64,000 nucleotides of DNA from Magnetospirillum aberrantis SpK. GTDB lineage: Bacteria; Pseudomonadota; Alphaproteobacteria; Rhodospirillales; Magnetospirillaceae. The stretch is taken from NCBI RefSeq assembly GCF_011022235.1, contig NZ_JAAIYP010000044.1, positions 124,001-188,000 on the forward strand, written 5' to 3'. Position 1 is the first letter of the stretch; each line of letters opens with the position of its first letter. Position numbers and translations under genes: made by a program. This document shows, piece by piece, positions 1 to 8,696 of the stretch. The notes below the pieces were generated by a model. It had not been told where the DNA came from. It did no database searches and worked only from the letters and a program-made list of their open reading frames with translations.

Positions 1-424
1 GGCTTTTTGTCCAATAGCTGCGCCGCCAATCCCAATAATCCTCAACCTTGGCATCCGTGATGGTCACAAGGTCCATTTCGCCGAAGAACCCAACGAAATA
101 GCGTTTTCCAATACTGTTATGAAGCCGTTGGCGATGCTCGCTCAGGCAAGTTGCACCCTCTTTCAGCCACAGCTCAAAGGCGTCCTTGAACCTGCGCTCC
201 TTGATGGGGAGGTTGTTCCTGACCTTTACCTTCATCTCGGTAAAAAGGTTGTCTGCCCAACTCACGGCTTCGGCAAGGTTGGTGGTGCCGCTGGATTTGA
301 GCGTGTAGCCGTTCACGCCGGGGAGGCGGAAGCGGGCGTTCCAGATGGGCTTTTTCTTGTCGCCATCAATGTAAAGGAGAACGCGCCCGTCGTGGAGTTC
401 GTGCCTTTCAACATATCTCACCAT
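1..424 (-). CDS. Tyrosine recombinase/phage integrase, N-terminal part (runs off left edge)
   Basis: Reading the minus strand from an ATG at 424 gives an open frame of 141 codons to the window edge. It starts MVRYVERHELHDGRVLLYID and continues with a basic beta-rich arm-binding-like segment, then a helical segment around residues 75-135 (FKDAFELWLKEGATCL, then FFGEMDLVTITDAKVEDYW) that looks like the SAM-like core-binding domain of phage integrases. The catalytic R..HxxR..Y domain would lie outside the window. An AGGGGG ribosome-binding site sits 5-10 bases before the ATG, and the frame has a stop further upstream. Codon use is less GC-biased than in the ribosomal genes next door, which suggests acquired DNA extending to the left. 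The family call is by eye from the N-terminal half only. Confidence 0.72.
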   Translation of the reverse strand, partial: MVRYVERHELHDGRVLLYIDGDKKKPIWNARFRLPGVNGYTLKSSGTTNLAEAVSWADNLFTEMKVKVRNNLPIKERRFKDAFELWLKEGATCLSEHRQRLHNSIGKRYFVGFFGEMDLVTITDAKVEDYWDWRRSYWTKS

Positions 425-469
425 CGCGCATCCCCCTCTCTGCTCGGTGGCCTGTTCGCGTGGTGTTCA

Positions 470-485
470 GGGGAGTTCGCTCCCC
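470..485. promoter_or_regulatory. Short GC-rich hairpin upstream of the integrase
   Basis: GGGGAG and CTCCCC (470-475, 480-485) pair perfectly around a TTCG tetraloop (CGAA on the minus strand), 46 bases upstream of the integrase start. It has no T-run on either side, so it is not a standard terminator. It could affect the integrase leader RNA. Confidence 0.35.
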
Positions 486-590
486 CCGTTGTCAGCATCA
501 GGCATAAGGAACCGCATATATTGGTGAACTGGAAGATGAGGGGCGTCAAGGGGCTGGAATAGGCAGCATAAGCCCGGCATAAGGCAAGGA

Positions 591-618
591 AAAAGGGCTT
601 GGATTGCTCCAAGCCCTT
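591..618 (-). terminator. Rho-independent terminator of the rplM-rpsI operon
   Basis: Perfect 10-bp inverted repeat AAGGGCTTGG / CCAAGCCCTT (593-602 and 609-618) with a 6-base loop. On the minus strand it is followed by a T-run (591-594 on the plus strand is AAAA). It lies 41 bases after the rpsI stop. Confidence 0.9.
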
Positions 619-658
619 GATCTCTTGCCAGTTTTTCGCTGACAGGCAGTTCGGAAGC

Positions 659-1129
659 TTAACGCTTCGAGAACTGGGTGGAACGACGGGCCTTGTGCTT
701 GCCGTACTTCTTGCGCTCGACCACGCGGGGATCGCGGGTGAGGAAGCCGCCGGCCTTCAGCGCCGGGCGGGTCGCCGGGTCGAAGAAGGTCAGCGCGCGG
801 CTGATGCCGTGGCGCAGGGCGCCGGCCTGACCGGACAGGCCACCACCGGCGACGGTGGCGACGATGTCGAACTGACCCTCGACGCGGGCGGTCTGGAACG
901 GCTGGTTGATCAGCATGCGCAGCACCGGACGGGCGAAGTACTGGGTGACGTCGCGGCCGTTGACGGTGATCTTGCCCGAACCGGGCTTGACCCACACGCG
1001 GGCGACGGCGTTCTTGCGCTTGCCGGTGGCATACGAGCGGCCCTGGGCATCGACCTTACGCTCATGCACGGGCTGGTCAGCCTGCGGAGCGGCGGCCTTG
1101 AGATCGGCCAGGCTGGAGAGATCGGCCAT
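659..1129 (-). CDS. rpsI: 30S ribosomal protein S9
   Basis: 156 residues. Small-subunit ribosomal protein whose basic C-terminal tail reaches towards the P-site tRNA. The core carries [20 protein letters not shown] and the protein ends in the typical [17 protein letters not shown] tail. The 25-residue N-terminal extension rich in Ala/Asp/Gln is common in alphaproteobacterial S9. It is the second gene of the rplM-rpsI operon, 6 bases after rplM, and a strong terminator follows. Confidence 0.98.
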   Translation of the reverse strand: MADLSSLADLKAAAPQADQPVHERKVDAQGRSYATGKRKNAVARVWVKPGSGKITVNGRDVTQYFARPVLRMLINQPFQTARVEGQFDIVATVAGGGLSGQAGALRHGISRALTFFDPATRPALKAGGFLTRDPRVVERKKYGKHKARRSTQFSKR

Positions 1130-1135
1130 CTGGGC

Positions 1136-1594
1136 TTACCTCTTGTTCTTGGGGTTCATCGAGGCGACGTCGACCACGGTCGGGTTCTGCGCCTCGTGCG
1201 GGTGGCTGGGGCCGGCGTAAACGCGCAGATTCTTCATCTGGGCGCGGCCAAGCGGACCACGGGTGATCATGCGCTCGACGGCCTTGATGATGACGCGCTC
1301 GGGGAAACGGCCGCTCAGCAACTGGCCCATGGTGCGGCCCTTGATGCCGCCCGGGTGGCCGGTATGCCAATAGAAGGTCTTATCCGCCAGCTTGTTGCCG
1401 GTCAGCTTGACCTTCTCGGCGTTGACGACAATCACGTTGTCGCCCATGTCCATGTGCGGGGTGAAGGTGGGCAGGTGCTTGCCACGCAGGCGCATCGCGA
1501 TGATGCTGGCGAGGCGGCCCAGAACGACGCCGTCCGCGTCGATCACAACCCACTTCTTCTCAATTTCGGACGGTTTGACGTTATAGGTCTTCAT
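1136..1594 (-). CDS. rplM: 50S ribosomal protein L13
   Basis: 152 residues starting [21 protein letters not shown]13 is an early assembly protein of the large subunit. Family hallmarks are the VLGRLAS stretch, HTGHPGG and MLPKGPLG-like [10 protein letters not shown], followed by [16 protein letters not shown]. The open frame extends further upstream, but the ATG at 1594 matches the conserved L13 N-terminus. First gene of the operon with rpsI. Autoregulatory control of this operon is known in other bacteria; I see no obvious mimic here. Confidence 0.98.
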   Translation of the reverse strand: MKTYNVKPSEIEKKWVVIDADGVVLGRLASIIAMRLRGKHLPTFTPHMDMGDNVIVVNAEKVKLTGNKLADKTFYWHTGHPGGIKGRTMGQLLSGRFPERVIIKAVERMITRGPLGRAQMKNLRVYAGPSHPHEAQNPTVVDVASMNPKNKR

Positions 1595-1710
1595 GGCACC
1601 CACGGCAAAACCAGTTGAGGAAACCGGACAAACCCGGCCTCCGAAGGTCGCGCAGTATGCCATTGTCGCCGCCAGAGTCAATGGCAAATAAATCGTTTAA
1701 AAACAGATAC

Positions 1711-1800
1711 TTAGATGCGCGGTATTATAATACCTCTTCCGTAAGTGGCTGTATGGACCGTTTTGCCGGAGGTGTCATACAGCACGCGGATGCGGCCCAT
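1711..1800 (-). pseudogene. Possible remnant of a DUF2283-like small protein
   Basis: The minus-strand frame beginning MGRIRVLYDTSGKTV resembles the first residues of short Magnetospirillum-type DUF2283 proteins. It stops after 29 codons, far short of the usual 60-70. There is no convincing ribosome-binding site. The resemblance rests on about ten residues and could be chance. Confidence 0.2.
1721..1734 (-). promoter_or_regulatory. Palindromic TATAAT element, candidate rplM promoter -10
   Basis: GGTATTATAATACC is a perfect 14-bp palindrome holding consensus TATAAT on both strands, 127 bases upstream of the rplM start. No good -35 hexamer stands at the proper distance on the minus strand (nearest is ACAGCC). 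It may act as an extended -10 or as an operator. Confidence 0.35.
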
Positions 1801-1912
1801 CAGCCGACGTGCCGCTTCGATGCCGAAGCCGTATAAGCCGAGGAAAGTTCTCAGCTCGTTCCGGGCAAGCCCAAGGTGTGGTTTTGCGCAATGCATATCA
1901 ATTGGGTGTACG

Positions 1913-2368
1913 CTAAGTCCTTGATTTTTCTTCCCAACCACCGTTCGGACTTTGCTGGTAATAGATCAGTTGGTGACTTTGGGCCTTCCAGGTCTTCCAC
2001 CGTTCGCGCGCCGCCTGGACGGCGTCGTCGTCGCGGCCGTCGAACAGGTCCAGGCAACGGTCGTAGGGGCCGATCTCGGCCGGGGCGACACCGTCGCACA
2101 ACACCAGAACGGTGGCGCCGTTGGGGTTTTCGTCCTGGTCGGTCAGCCAGATGGGCTGGTGCTCGGCCTCGCCATCGGCGGCCGAGCCGTGCGGCAACCA
2201 GCTTTCCTCGCTGAACGTCCACAACAGGCCGTTCAGATGTTCGACCCGTTCACGGCTGCCGGCCATGACCACCACCTTGAGCCCTGCCGCCCGCGCCTTT
2301 TCCAAAAGGCGCGGCAACGCCTGGTCCAGGGGCAGGCGGGTCAGGTGGTAAAAGCCGATCTGGGTCAT
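1913..2368 (-). CDS. holC: DNA polymerase III chi subunit
   Basis: 151 residues. HolC joins the clamp loader to single-stranded-DNA-binding protein. It starts MTQIGFYHLTRLPLDQALPR and contains KVVVMAGSRERVEHLN, WLPHG and the VLVLCDG segment of the family. The start codon overlaps the pepA stop by four bases (ATGA, 2365-2368), so the pair is translationally coupled. The pepA-holC order is widely conserved in proteobacteria. Confidence 0.95.
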   Translation of the reverse strand: MTQIGFYHLTRLPLDQALPRLLEKARAAGLKVVVMAGSRERVEHLNGLLWTFSEESWLPHGSAADGEAEHQPIWLTDQDENPNGATVLVLCDGVAPAEIGPYDRCLDLFDGRDDDAVQAARERWKTWKAQSHQLIYYQQSPNGGWEEKSRT

Positions 2369-3861
2369 TTTTCCTCGTAACGTTCCGCCACCAGGGCGTC
2401 GAGCAGGCGCACGCCGAAGGCGGTCGCACCCTTGGGGCAGGTGGCGGTGTCCTTCTTGGACCATGCGGTGCCGGCGATGTCGATGTGGGCCCACGGCGTG
2501 TCGCCGGTGAAGCGCTTGAGGAACTGGGCGGCGGTGATCGAGCCGGCTTCGCGGCCGCCGGTGTTCTTCATGTCGGCGATGTCGGATTTGATCTGCTTGT
2601 CATAGGCGTCGCCCAGCGGCAGGCGCCACACCTTCTCGCCCACGCTCTTGCCGGCGGCGGAAATGGCCTCGGCCAGGGAATCGTCGCTGGCGAACAACCC
2701 GGCATGCTCGCCGCCCAGCGAGATGATGATCGCCCCGGTCAGGGTGGCAAGGTCGATCATCGCCGACGGCTTGAGATGCTCGCGGGCGTACCACAGCGCG
2801 TCGGCCAGCACCAGACGGCCCTCGGCGTCGGTGTTGATGACCTCGATGGTCTGGCCCGAGGCCGAGGTGACCACGTCGCCCGGACGCTGGGCGGTGCCAG
2901 ACGGCATGTTCTCCACCAGGCCGACGACGCCGACCACGTTGGCCTTGGCCTGACGGCCGGCCAGCGCCTTCATGGCGCCGATCACCGCGCCGGCCCCGGC
3001 CATGTCCCACTTCATGTCCTCCATGCCGGCGGCCGGCTTGATGGAGATGCCGCCGGTGTCGAAGCACACGCCCTTGCCGATCAGCGCCAGCGGCGCCGTC
3101 TTCTGGTCCTTGGCGCCCATCCAGCGCATGACCACCAATTGGCTTTCGCGGTCCGAGCCCTGGCCAACGCCCAACAGCGCCCCCATGCCCAGCTTCTTCA
3201 TCTGCTTCTCGCCCAGGATCTCGACGTCGACGCCCAGTTCGGCCAGTTTGCGGCATTCGGCGGCCAGGCTTTCGGGATAGATGACGTTGGCCGGTTCGCT
3301 GACCACGTCGCGGGTCAGGAACACGCCGTCGGCGATCCGCTCAAGCGGGGCATAGGCGGCCTTGGCGGCGGGGGCGGCGGCCGACAGCACGTTCAGCTTC
3401 TTGAGCGACGGCTTGTCGGTCTTCTTTTCGGTGGTGAAGTACTTGTCGAAGCGATAGGCCCGCAGACGGGCACCAAAAGCCAGATTGGCGGCGAATGCCG
3501 TCGCGTTCAGCGGCGCGCCGTCGATGGCGTCGGCGGCGACGGACAGCACGGTTTCGCCGGAATTGGCCACCTGGGCCAGGGCGGTGCCGCCAAACGCCTG
3601 GGCAGCCAGGGCGTCCAGTTTTTCCGCCTTGCCCAATCCCACCAGCACGACGCGCCCCAATTCCAGCCCGGCCGGGGCCAGGATGGTCAGGCTTTGCCCG
3701 GCCTTGCCCTCGAACCGGCTGGCGTTCATGGCGCGGACCAGCGCGCCGCCGCTCTGACGATCCAACTCGGCGGCGGTGGCGGCAAGCACCTTGCCCTCCA
3801 GCACGCCGGCGACCACGGCGCCTTCGGTGGGAATCTGGGGCTTGGCGAAACCGATCTTCAT
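2365..3861 (-). CDS. pepA: Leucyl aminopeptidase (M17 family)
   Basis: 498 residues. Cytosolic two-metal aminopeptidase that removes N-terminal residues; in some bacteria it also binds DNA. The C-terminal catalytic domain shows GKGVCFDTGGISIKP, KWDMAGAGAV and NTDAEGRLVLADAL, which carry the metal-binding Lys/Asp/Glu residues and the catalytic Arg. Length is normal. The frame is open upstream to 3954, but MKIGFAKPQ at 3861 fits the family N-terminus and has an AAGG site upstream. It leads a coupled operon with holC. Confidence 0.96.
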   Translation of the reverse strand: MKIGFAKPQIPTEGAVVAGVLEGKVLAATAAELDRQSGGALVRAMNASRFEGKAGQSLTILAPAGLELGRVVLVGLGKAEKLDALAAQAFGGTALAQVANSGETVLSVAADAIDGAPLNATAFAANLAFGARLRAYRFDKYFTTEKKTDKPSLKKLNVLSAAAPAAKAAYAPLERIADGVFLTRDVVSEPANVIYPESLAAECRKLAELGVDVEILGEKQMKKLGMGALLGVGQGSDRESQLVVMRWMGAKDQKTAPLALIGKGVCFDTGGISIKPAAGMEDMKWDMAGAGAVIGAMKALAGRQAKANVVGVVGLVENMPSGTAQRPGDVVTSASGQTIEVINTDAEGRLVLADALWYAREHLKPSAMIDLATLTGAIIISLGGEHAGLFASDDSLAEAISAAGKSVGEKVWRLPLGDAYDKQIKSDIADMKNTGGREAGSITAAQFLKRFTGDTPWAHIDIAGTAWSKKDTATCPKGATAFGVRLLDALVAERYEEK

Positions 3862-4023
3862 GATGGCGTGACCTTTTCGGCAGGAAACTTCGCCCTTCAC
3901 TGTAACCATCCCGGCGGCGAAGGGAAGCCCGCAACCGTCATTCCCGGTACGCAACGCTGAACAAGCCTGCCTTAGGTGTTTTTACGTTTGACCGTTCGGT
4001 TAAATCGCTTCAACTTTCGGTGC

Positions 4024-6135
4024 ATGTCTGCCAATGACGGTTCTCGACGGTCTCGTCTCCGTGTGCCCTTCGCCCTGCTGGCCGTCCTGATCGTCGGGAT
4101 CATGACCGCGGGGGCCGGGGCGTTGGTGTGGCAAGCCCGCCAGTCGGTGCAGGCCGAGGCCCACGCCAACCATCGCGGCACGGCGCGGGCGCTGTCACGG
4201 CACGTTTTCCATGTGGTGCGCTCGTCCGAGGTGCTGCTGGAACAGATGCTGGCCGAACTGGACCGCCAGGGTGGCGTCGATGCCGTGCGCCGTAGCGGCG
4301 CCTCGTTGCAGGACACCTTGGCGCAGTTGGTCCAGCCGTTGTCCGAAGTCAGCGTCGCCCTGGTCGCCGACGGTGACGGCTGGCTGGTGGCGTCCAGTCA
4401 GAAAAGCGTTCCCGAGGACTTGTCCTATGTGGACCGCGGTTGGTTCCAGGCCCATCGCGACGGCCGCGATTTCGTCATCGGCGATCCGGTGATGTCGCGC
4501 ACCAGCGGCGAATCCATCCTGACCATTTCGCGGGCGGTGCGGGCGGCCGATGGTCGCCTGTTGGCGGTGGCGCTGGTCGGGGTACAGATACGCTATCTGG
4601 AAAAACTGTTCGCCGAGACCCATACCGACGATGGCCGGGCGGTGACCCTGTTCCGCACCGATTCCGTGCTGATCGCCCGCAATCCGCCGGAACCGCCGGG
4701 CAAACGCTATCCCAACGCCTGGGCGGTGCAGCGCTCGCAAACCGAATCCACCGGCAGCGCGGTGATCGCCGCCACGGCGGTCGACGGTTTCGACCGCCTG
4801 AACGCTTGGGACCGGGTCGGCGACTATCCGCTGGTGGTGGTGGTCGGCCAGACCATGAACAAACTGTTGGCGCCCTGGCGCGTCTTCACCCTTCAGGTGG
4901 TGTCGCTGCTGGCGGTGGTGATGGTGGCGCTGGTGATGGCGGGGCGGCTGGCGCTTTCCGGCATCCGGCGCGAGGAGGCCGGGCTGGCGGCGGCCGAGGA
5001 CGCCCGCCACGCCGCCGAGCAGGCCCGTGCCGAGGCCGAGGCGGCGGCCCGCGACCTGGCCCGCGTCAACCAAAGCCTGACCTCGGTGCTGGCGGCGACG
5101 CCCGAGGGCATCATCGGCATGGATGCCGACGACCGCGTCATCTTCGTCAACGACGCCGCCTTGTCCCAGGTCGGCTTCAGCCGTATCGAGATGCTGGGTC
5201 AGCCCCTGCATCCCCTGGTGCACCACCATCATGCCGACGGCACCCCCTATCCGGCCGAGGATTGCGCCATGCAGCGCGGGGTGCGCGAGGCCGAACTGTG
5301 CGTCATCGCCGACGAGGTGTTCTGGCGCAAGGATGGCAGCTTCTTTCCGGTCGAATATACCGCCGGTCGCCTTGATCTGCCCGACGGCAGCCGCGGTTGT
5401 GTCGTGGTGTTCCGCGACATCAGCGCGCGGCGGCGCATGGAAGAGGAGCTCAAGCGCTCCAACGCCGACCTGGAACAATTCGCCTATGCGGTGTCGCACG
5501 ACCTTCAGGAACCGTTGCGCACCATTTCCGGTTTCGTCGGTTTGCTCAAGCGCGGCTATCGCGATCTGCTGCCGGACGAGGCGGTGGAATTCATCGACCT
5601 GGCGGTGGACGGCGTCCAGCGCATGAGCGGCATGATCGACGATCTGCTGGCCTATTCCCGCATCGGCCGCGCCGACATCCAGGCCGCCCCGGTGGAACTG
5701 GACGACTGCGCCGCCAAGGCGCGCGACAGCCTGTTGGCCGCCATCGACGAGACCGGGGCGACGGTGGAAATCGGCGCGCTGCCGGTGGTGGTCGCCATCG
5801 AAAGCCAGATGGTCAGCCTGTTTCAAAATCTGTTCGGCAACGCCATCAAATACGCTTCTCCCGAACGGCCGCCGCATGTGGTGGTGACCACCCGGCGCGA
5901 GGGGGGGGATTGGGTGTTGCGTGTCGCCGACAATGGCATCGGCATCGGCCCGAACGACCGCGAGCGGGTGTTCAAGGTGTTCCAGCGCCTGCACCGGCGC
6001 GGCGTCAGCGGCAGCGGTGTCGGTCTGGCCCTGTGCCGGCGCATCGTCGAACGTCATCGCGGTTCCATTTCGGTCGAGGAGCGCGACGACGGTCAGCCCG
6101 GTTCGGTGTTCGTGGTGCGTCTGCCTGCGTTGTGA
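4024..6135 (+). CDS. Membrane sensor histidine kinase (Cache-PAS-HisKA-HATPase)
   Basis: 703 residues. The order is a short cytoplasmic N-terminus, a first membrane helix (about residues 13-35), a roughly 230-residue periplasmic double-Cache-like sensor, a second helix near residues 282-304, an Ala/Glu coiled coil, a PAS domain (TSVLAATPEGIIGMDADDRV), the phosphoacceptor box VSHDLQEPLR with His492, and an ATPase domain with N-box NLFGNAIKYA, DNGIGI and GSGVGLALCRRI. The kinase core is of the type seen in phytochrome-like kinases. No response regulator is adjacent, so it is an orphan sensor. The ligand is unknown. A GTG at 3976 in the same frame is an alternative start with no better ribosome-binding site. 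Confidence 0.92.
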   Translation: MSANDGSRRSRLRVPFALLAVLIVGIMTAGAGALVWQARQSVQAEAHANHRGTARALSRHVFHVVRSSEVLLEQMLAELDRQGGVDAVRRSGASLQDTLAQLVQPLSEVSVALVADGDGWLVASSQKSVPEDLSYVDRGWFQAHRDGRDFVIGDPVMSRTSGESILTISRAVRAADGRLLAVALVGVQIRYLEKLFAETHTDDGRAVTLFRTDSVLIARNPPEPPGKRYPNAWAVQRSQTESTGSAVIAATAVDGFDRLNAWDRVGDYPLVVVVGQTMNKLLAPWRVFTLQVVSLLAVVMVALVMAGRLALSGIRREEAGLAAAEDARHAAEQARAEAEAAARDLARVNQSLTSVLAATPEGIIGMDADDRVIFVNDAALSQVGFSRIEMLGQPLHPLVHHHHADGTPYPAEDCAMQRGVREAELCVIADEVFWRKDGSFFPVEYTAGRLDLPDGSRGCVVVFRDISARRRMEEELKRSNADLEQFAYAVSHDLQEPLRTISGFVGLLKRGYRDLLPDEAVEFIDLAVDGVQRMSGMIDDLLAYSRIGRADIQAAPVELDDCAAKARDSLLAAIDETGATVEIGALPVVVAIESQMVSLFQNLFGNAIKYASPERPPHVVVTTRREGGDWVLRVADNGIGIGPNDRERVFKVFQRLHRRGVSGSGVGLALCRRIVERHRGSISVEERDDGQPGSVFVVRLPAL

Positions 6136-6230
6136 ACAGCGTTTTTGTTGAAACGCACAGCCCGAAAGTGGCACCCTGAGCGTAGAAACGAAGACCGTTC
6201 CACCGGTCGGCAGAAGCCAAGGCAGTGGAC

Positions 6231-6638
6231 ATGACGCATTACGCCACCGATCCGCTTGAGCGGTTGTACGAACGCCTCAGCCTGTTGGGCAAGGCCTTGG
6301 GGGTGGTGTGCTGTCTGTGGATCGCCGTGGTCGGAACCGTGCTGATCCGCGACCTTTCCCCCGATGACTTGAAGCACCATCGCGCCCCCCAGGTTCAGGA
6401 GCGGGTCGGCCAATGCGAGGGAGACTATGCCCGTCGCTATGCTTGCGCTGAAACCATCCTGGTCGATGGTGGTCAGGAGGGCGCCTCGGCGGTGCTGCTG
6501 CGCCTGTGCGTGACCCTGTTCCTTCCGGGGGTCGCGTGGTTCATGTGGCGGGGGGTGATGACGCGGGCCGAACAATTGCGCACGATGCCCCGTCATTCGT
6601 GGGACGAGTGGCCGGCACGGGTGTTCAAGACAAACTGA
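6231..6638 (+). CDS. Small two-helix membrane protein, unknown
   Basis: 135 residues starting MTHYATDPLERLYERLSLLG. A hydrophobic segment lies near residues 19-39 (GVVCCLWIAVVGTVLI) and another near 87-110 (LLRLCVTLFLPGVAWFMWRG). Two cysteines (in QCEGDYARRYACAE) lie between them, so the loop could be extracytoplasmic and disulfide-bonded. AAGG stands 8 bases before the ATG; a GTG two codons earlier is less well placed. It lies between the kinase and the decarboxylase operon on the same strand. I do not recognise the family. Confidence 0.7.
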   Translation: MTHYATDPLERLYERLSLLGKALGVVCCLWIAVVGTVLIRDLSPDDLKHHRAPQVQERVGQCEGDYARRYACAETILVDGGQEGASAVLLRLCVTLFLPGVAWFMWRGVMTRAEQLRTMPRHSWDEWPARVFKTN

Positions 6639-6734
6639 TGACCATTGCAAAAAATCGATGGATCGGTCCTTGTTCTTGATCAAGGCAACGCCTACCATCC
6701 TTGCCTCAAGAGCGGATTTCAGGAAGGCGGTTCC

Positions 6735-8288
6735 ATGCCCATCTCTCAGCGGCTTTTGGACAAGTTGCGCGAACGCCGGGCCAAGGTTCAGTCGGGCGGT
6801 GGCGCGGCCAAGCAACAGGAGCGGCACGACAAGGGTCTTCTGACCGCGCGCGAGCGCCTTGACGCTTTGTTCGACGATGGCACTTTCCAGGAATCGGGCC
6901 AGCACATCCGCCATTCCGGCACGGCTTTCGGCATGGCCGACAAGGACCTGCCGGCCGACGGCGCCATCGCCGGCAACGGTCTGGTGAACGGCCGTCAGGT
7001 GTCGGCGTTCAGCCAGGATTTCACCGTCGCCGCCGGCACCTTGGGCAAGATGCATGCGGAAAAGCTGGTGGGGGCCATGCAATACGCCCTGCGCATGGGC
7101 GTGCCGCTGGTGGCGTGCAAGGATTCGGGCGGCGCCCGCATCCAGGAAGGCGTGGACGCGCAATCGGGTTACGGCAAGGTGTTCTATATGAACGTCCTGC
7201 TGTCGGGCGTGGTGCCGCAGATCGCGCTGATCCTGGGGCCTTGCGCCGGCGGTGCCGCCTATTCGCCGGCCCTGATGGATTTCGTGATCATGACGCGCAA
7301 GAACGCGCACATGTTCATCACCGGTCCCGAGGTGATCAAGGCGGTGACCGGCCAAGCCTTCACCATGGACGAGGTGGGCAGCGCCGACATGCATGCCACC
7401 GTCAGCGGCAACGCCCATTTCGTGGCCGAGGACGACGCCCACGCGGTGGCCATCGCCCAGGCGTTGCTCAGCTACATGCCGGCCAACAATTCCGAGGACC
7501 CGCCGCACCGGCCGTGGGACGACATCCCGCTCGAGGAAGACGAGTACCTGAACCAGGTGGTGCCGGAAGACCCGTCCGAACCCATGGACGTGCGTCTGGT
7601 CATCGACCGCGTGGTGGACGAAGGCACTTTCCTTGAAGTGCATGCCGGCTGGGCGCGCAACCTGATCGTCGGTTTCGCCCGCATCGGCGGCATCGTCGTC
7701 GGCGTCATCGCCAACCAGCCCATGGAAATGGCCGGGGCGCTGGACATCAATGCGTCCGACAAGGGCGCGCGGTTCGTGCGGTTCTGCAACGTCTTCAACA
7801 TTCCGCTGGTGACGCTGGTGGACGTGCCCGGCTTCCTGCCCGGCATCGAACAGGAACGCGGCGGCATCATCCGCCACGGCGCCAAGCTGCTGTTCGCCTA
7901 TGGCTCGGCCACGGTGCCCAAGATCACGGTGATCCTGCGCAAGGCCTATGGCGGGTCGTATCTTGCCATGTGCAGCCAGGAAATGGGTGCCGACTGGGTT
8001 TACGCCTGGCCCACCGCCGAGATCGCGGTGATGGGCGCCGAAGGCGCCATCAACATCCTTTACCGCAAGGAACTGGCCGAGGCCGAGGATCGGCGGGCCA
8101 AGGCCAAGGAACTGGCGGCGGAATACCGCGACGAATTCGCCTCGCCCTATCTGTCGGCTGCGCGCGGTTACGTCACCGACGTCATCTTGCCGTCGGAAAC
8201 CCGCGGCGTGCTGGCGCTGGCCTTGCGCAAGTCGCTGGCCAAGCGCGAGATGCGGCCGCCGAAGAAGCACGGCAACATCCCGCTGTGA
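6735..8288 (+). CDS. mmdA: Acyl-CoA decarboxylase carboxyltransferase subunit (methylmalonyl-CoA type)
   Basis: 517 residues. It belongs to the carboxyltransferase family shared by propionyl-CoA carboxylase beta and methylmalonyl-CoA decarboxylase alpha. Motifs are LLTARERLDALFD, DSGGARIQEGVDA, GPCAGGAAYSPALMDF, and the C-terminal VDVPGFLPGIEQERGGIIRHG with AYGGSYLAM. In this operon it would move CO2 from an acyl-CoA to the biotin of the carrier encoded two genes later. No biotin carboxylase gene is present, and a membrane decarboxylase subunit is, so the direction is decarboxylation. ATG 6735 has AGGAAGG upstream. Methylmalonyl-CoA is the most likely substrate by family; glutaconyl- or malonyl-CoA are not excluded. 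Confidence 0.9.
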   Translation: MPISQRLLDKLRERRAKVQSGGGAAKQQERHDKGLLTARERLDALFDDGTFQESGQHIRHSGTAFGMADKDLPADGAIAGNGLVNGRQVSAFSQDFTVAAGTLGKMHAEKLVGAMQYALRMGVPLVACKDSGGARIQEGVDAQSGYGKVFYMNVLLSGVVPQIALILGPCAGGAAYSPALMDFVIMTRKNAHMFITGPEVIKAVTGQAFTMDEVGSADMHATVSGNAHFVAEDDAHAVAIAQALLSYMPANNSEDPPHRPWDDIPLEEDEYLNQVVPEDPSEPMDVRLVIDRVVDEGTFLEVHAGWARNLIVGFARIGGIVVGVIANQPMEMAGALDINASDKGARFVRFCNVFNIPLVTLVDVPGFLPGIEQERGGIIRHGAKLLFAYGSATVPKITVILRKAYGGSYLAMCSQEMGADWVYAWPTAEIAVMGAEGAINILYRKELAEAEDRRAKAKELAAEYRDEFASPYLSAARGYVTDVILPSETRGVLALALRKSLAKREMRPPKKHGNIPL

Positions 8289-8313
8289 CGGCGGCGAGCA
8301 GGGGGAAACCGAC

Positions 8314-8670
8314 GTGAGCGAGTTCAGCGAATCCTTGTCCCTGGTCGGGGTGGTCTACGCCCTGGCCTTCGTCATCGCCATGGGCGCGGCGCTGTTGATC
8401 AAGCTGATCGTCGGCGCCCTGGCCTTCAGCGAACGCCATGCCGAGGCCAAGGCAGCGGCCGCGTCGGCCGCCGCCGCGCCGGCGGCCCGGCCGGGTGCGG
8501 CGCCGGTTGCGGCCGAGGGGATCCCCGCCCATCATCTGGTCGCCATCGCGGCGGCCGCTCATGCCATGGTCGGAGCGCATCGCATCTTGCACATCGGCGC
8601 CGCCGCCTCGGGCCGCTATTGGTCCACCGAGGGCCGGCTGGCCCAGCACAACGCCCACCATCCACACTAA
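8314..8670 (+). CDS. mmdD: OadG/MmdD-type small membrane subunit of the decarboxylase pump
   Basis: 118 residues with a GTG start preceded by AGGGGG. A single N-terminal membrane helix (LVGVVYALAFVIAMGAALLIK region) is followed by an Ala/Pro-rich linker and a C-terminal segment HHLVAIAAAAHAMVGAHRIL. That is the layout of OadG/MmdD, the subunit that assembles the soluble carboxyltransferase on the membrane pump. Sequence similarity in this family is weak; the call rests on topology and position between mmdA and mmdC. Confidence 0.78.
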   Translation: MSEFSESLSLVGVVYALAFVIAMGAALLIKLIVGALAFSERHAEAKAAAASAAAAPAARPGAAPVAAEGIPAHHLVAIAAAAHAMVGAHRILHIGAAASGRYWSTEGRLAQHNAHHPH

Positions 8671-8696
8671 TCGCCAGAGCCGCGAAGGATCGCGTC

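Larger units (their letters stand above)
1595..1912. other. Intergenic region upstream of rplM
   Basis: 318 bases between rplM and the end of holC. They hold the rplM leader, a TATAAT-containing perfect palindrome (1721-1734) and a possible remnant of a small reading frame (1711-1800). No RNA gene is visible. Confidence 0.6.

Noticed and set aside
119-562. 147-codon plus-strand frame at the left edge
   Set aside because: Antisense to the integrase N-terminus, which has better start signals and a recognisable domain.
4195-6174. 659-codon open frame antisense to the histidine kinase
   Set aside because: GC-rich shadow frame rich in His/Gln/Arg with no domain; the plus-strand frame has a full kinase architecture.
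6093-8270. 725-codon frame antisense to mmdA
   Set aside because: Shadow of a strongly conserved carboxyltransferase; composition is low-complexity His/Gly/Arg.
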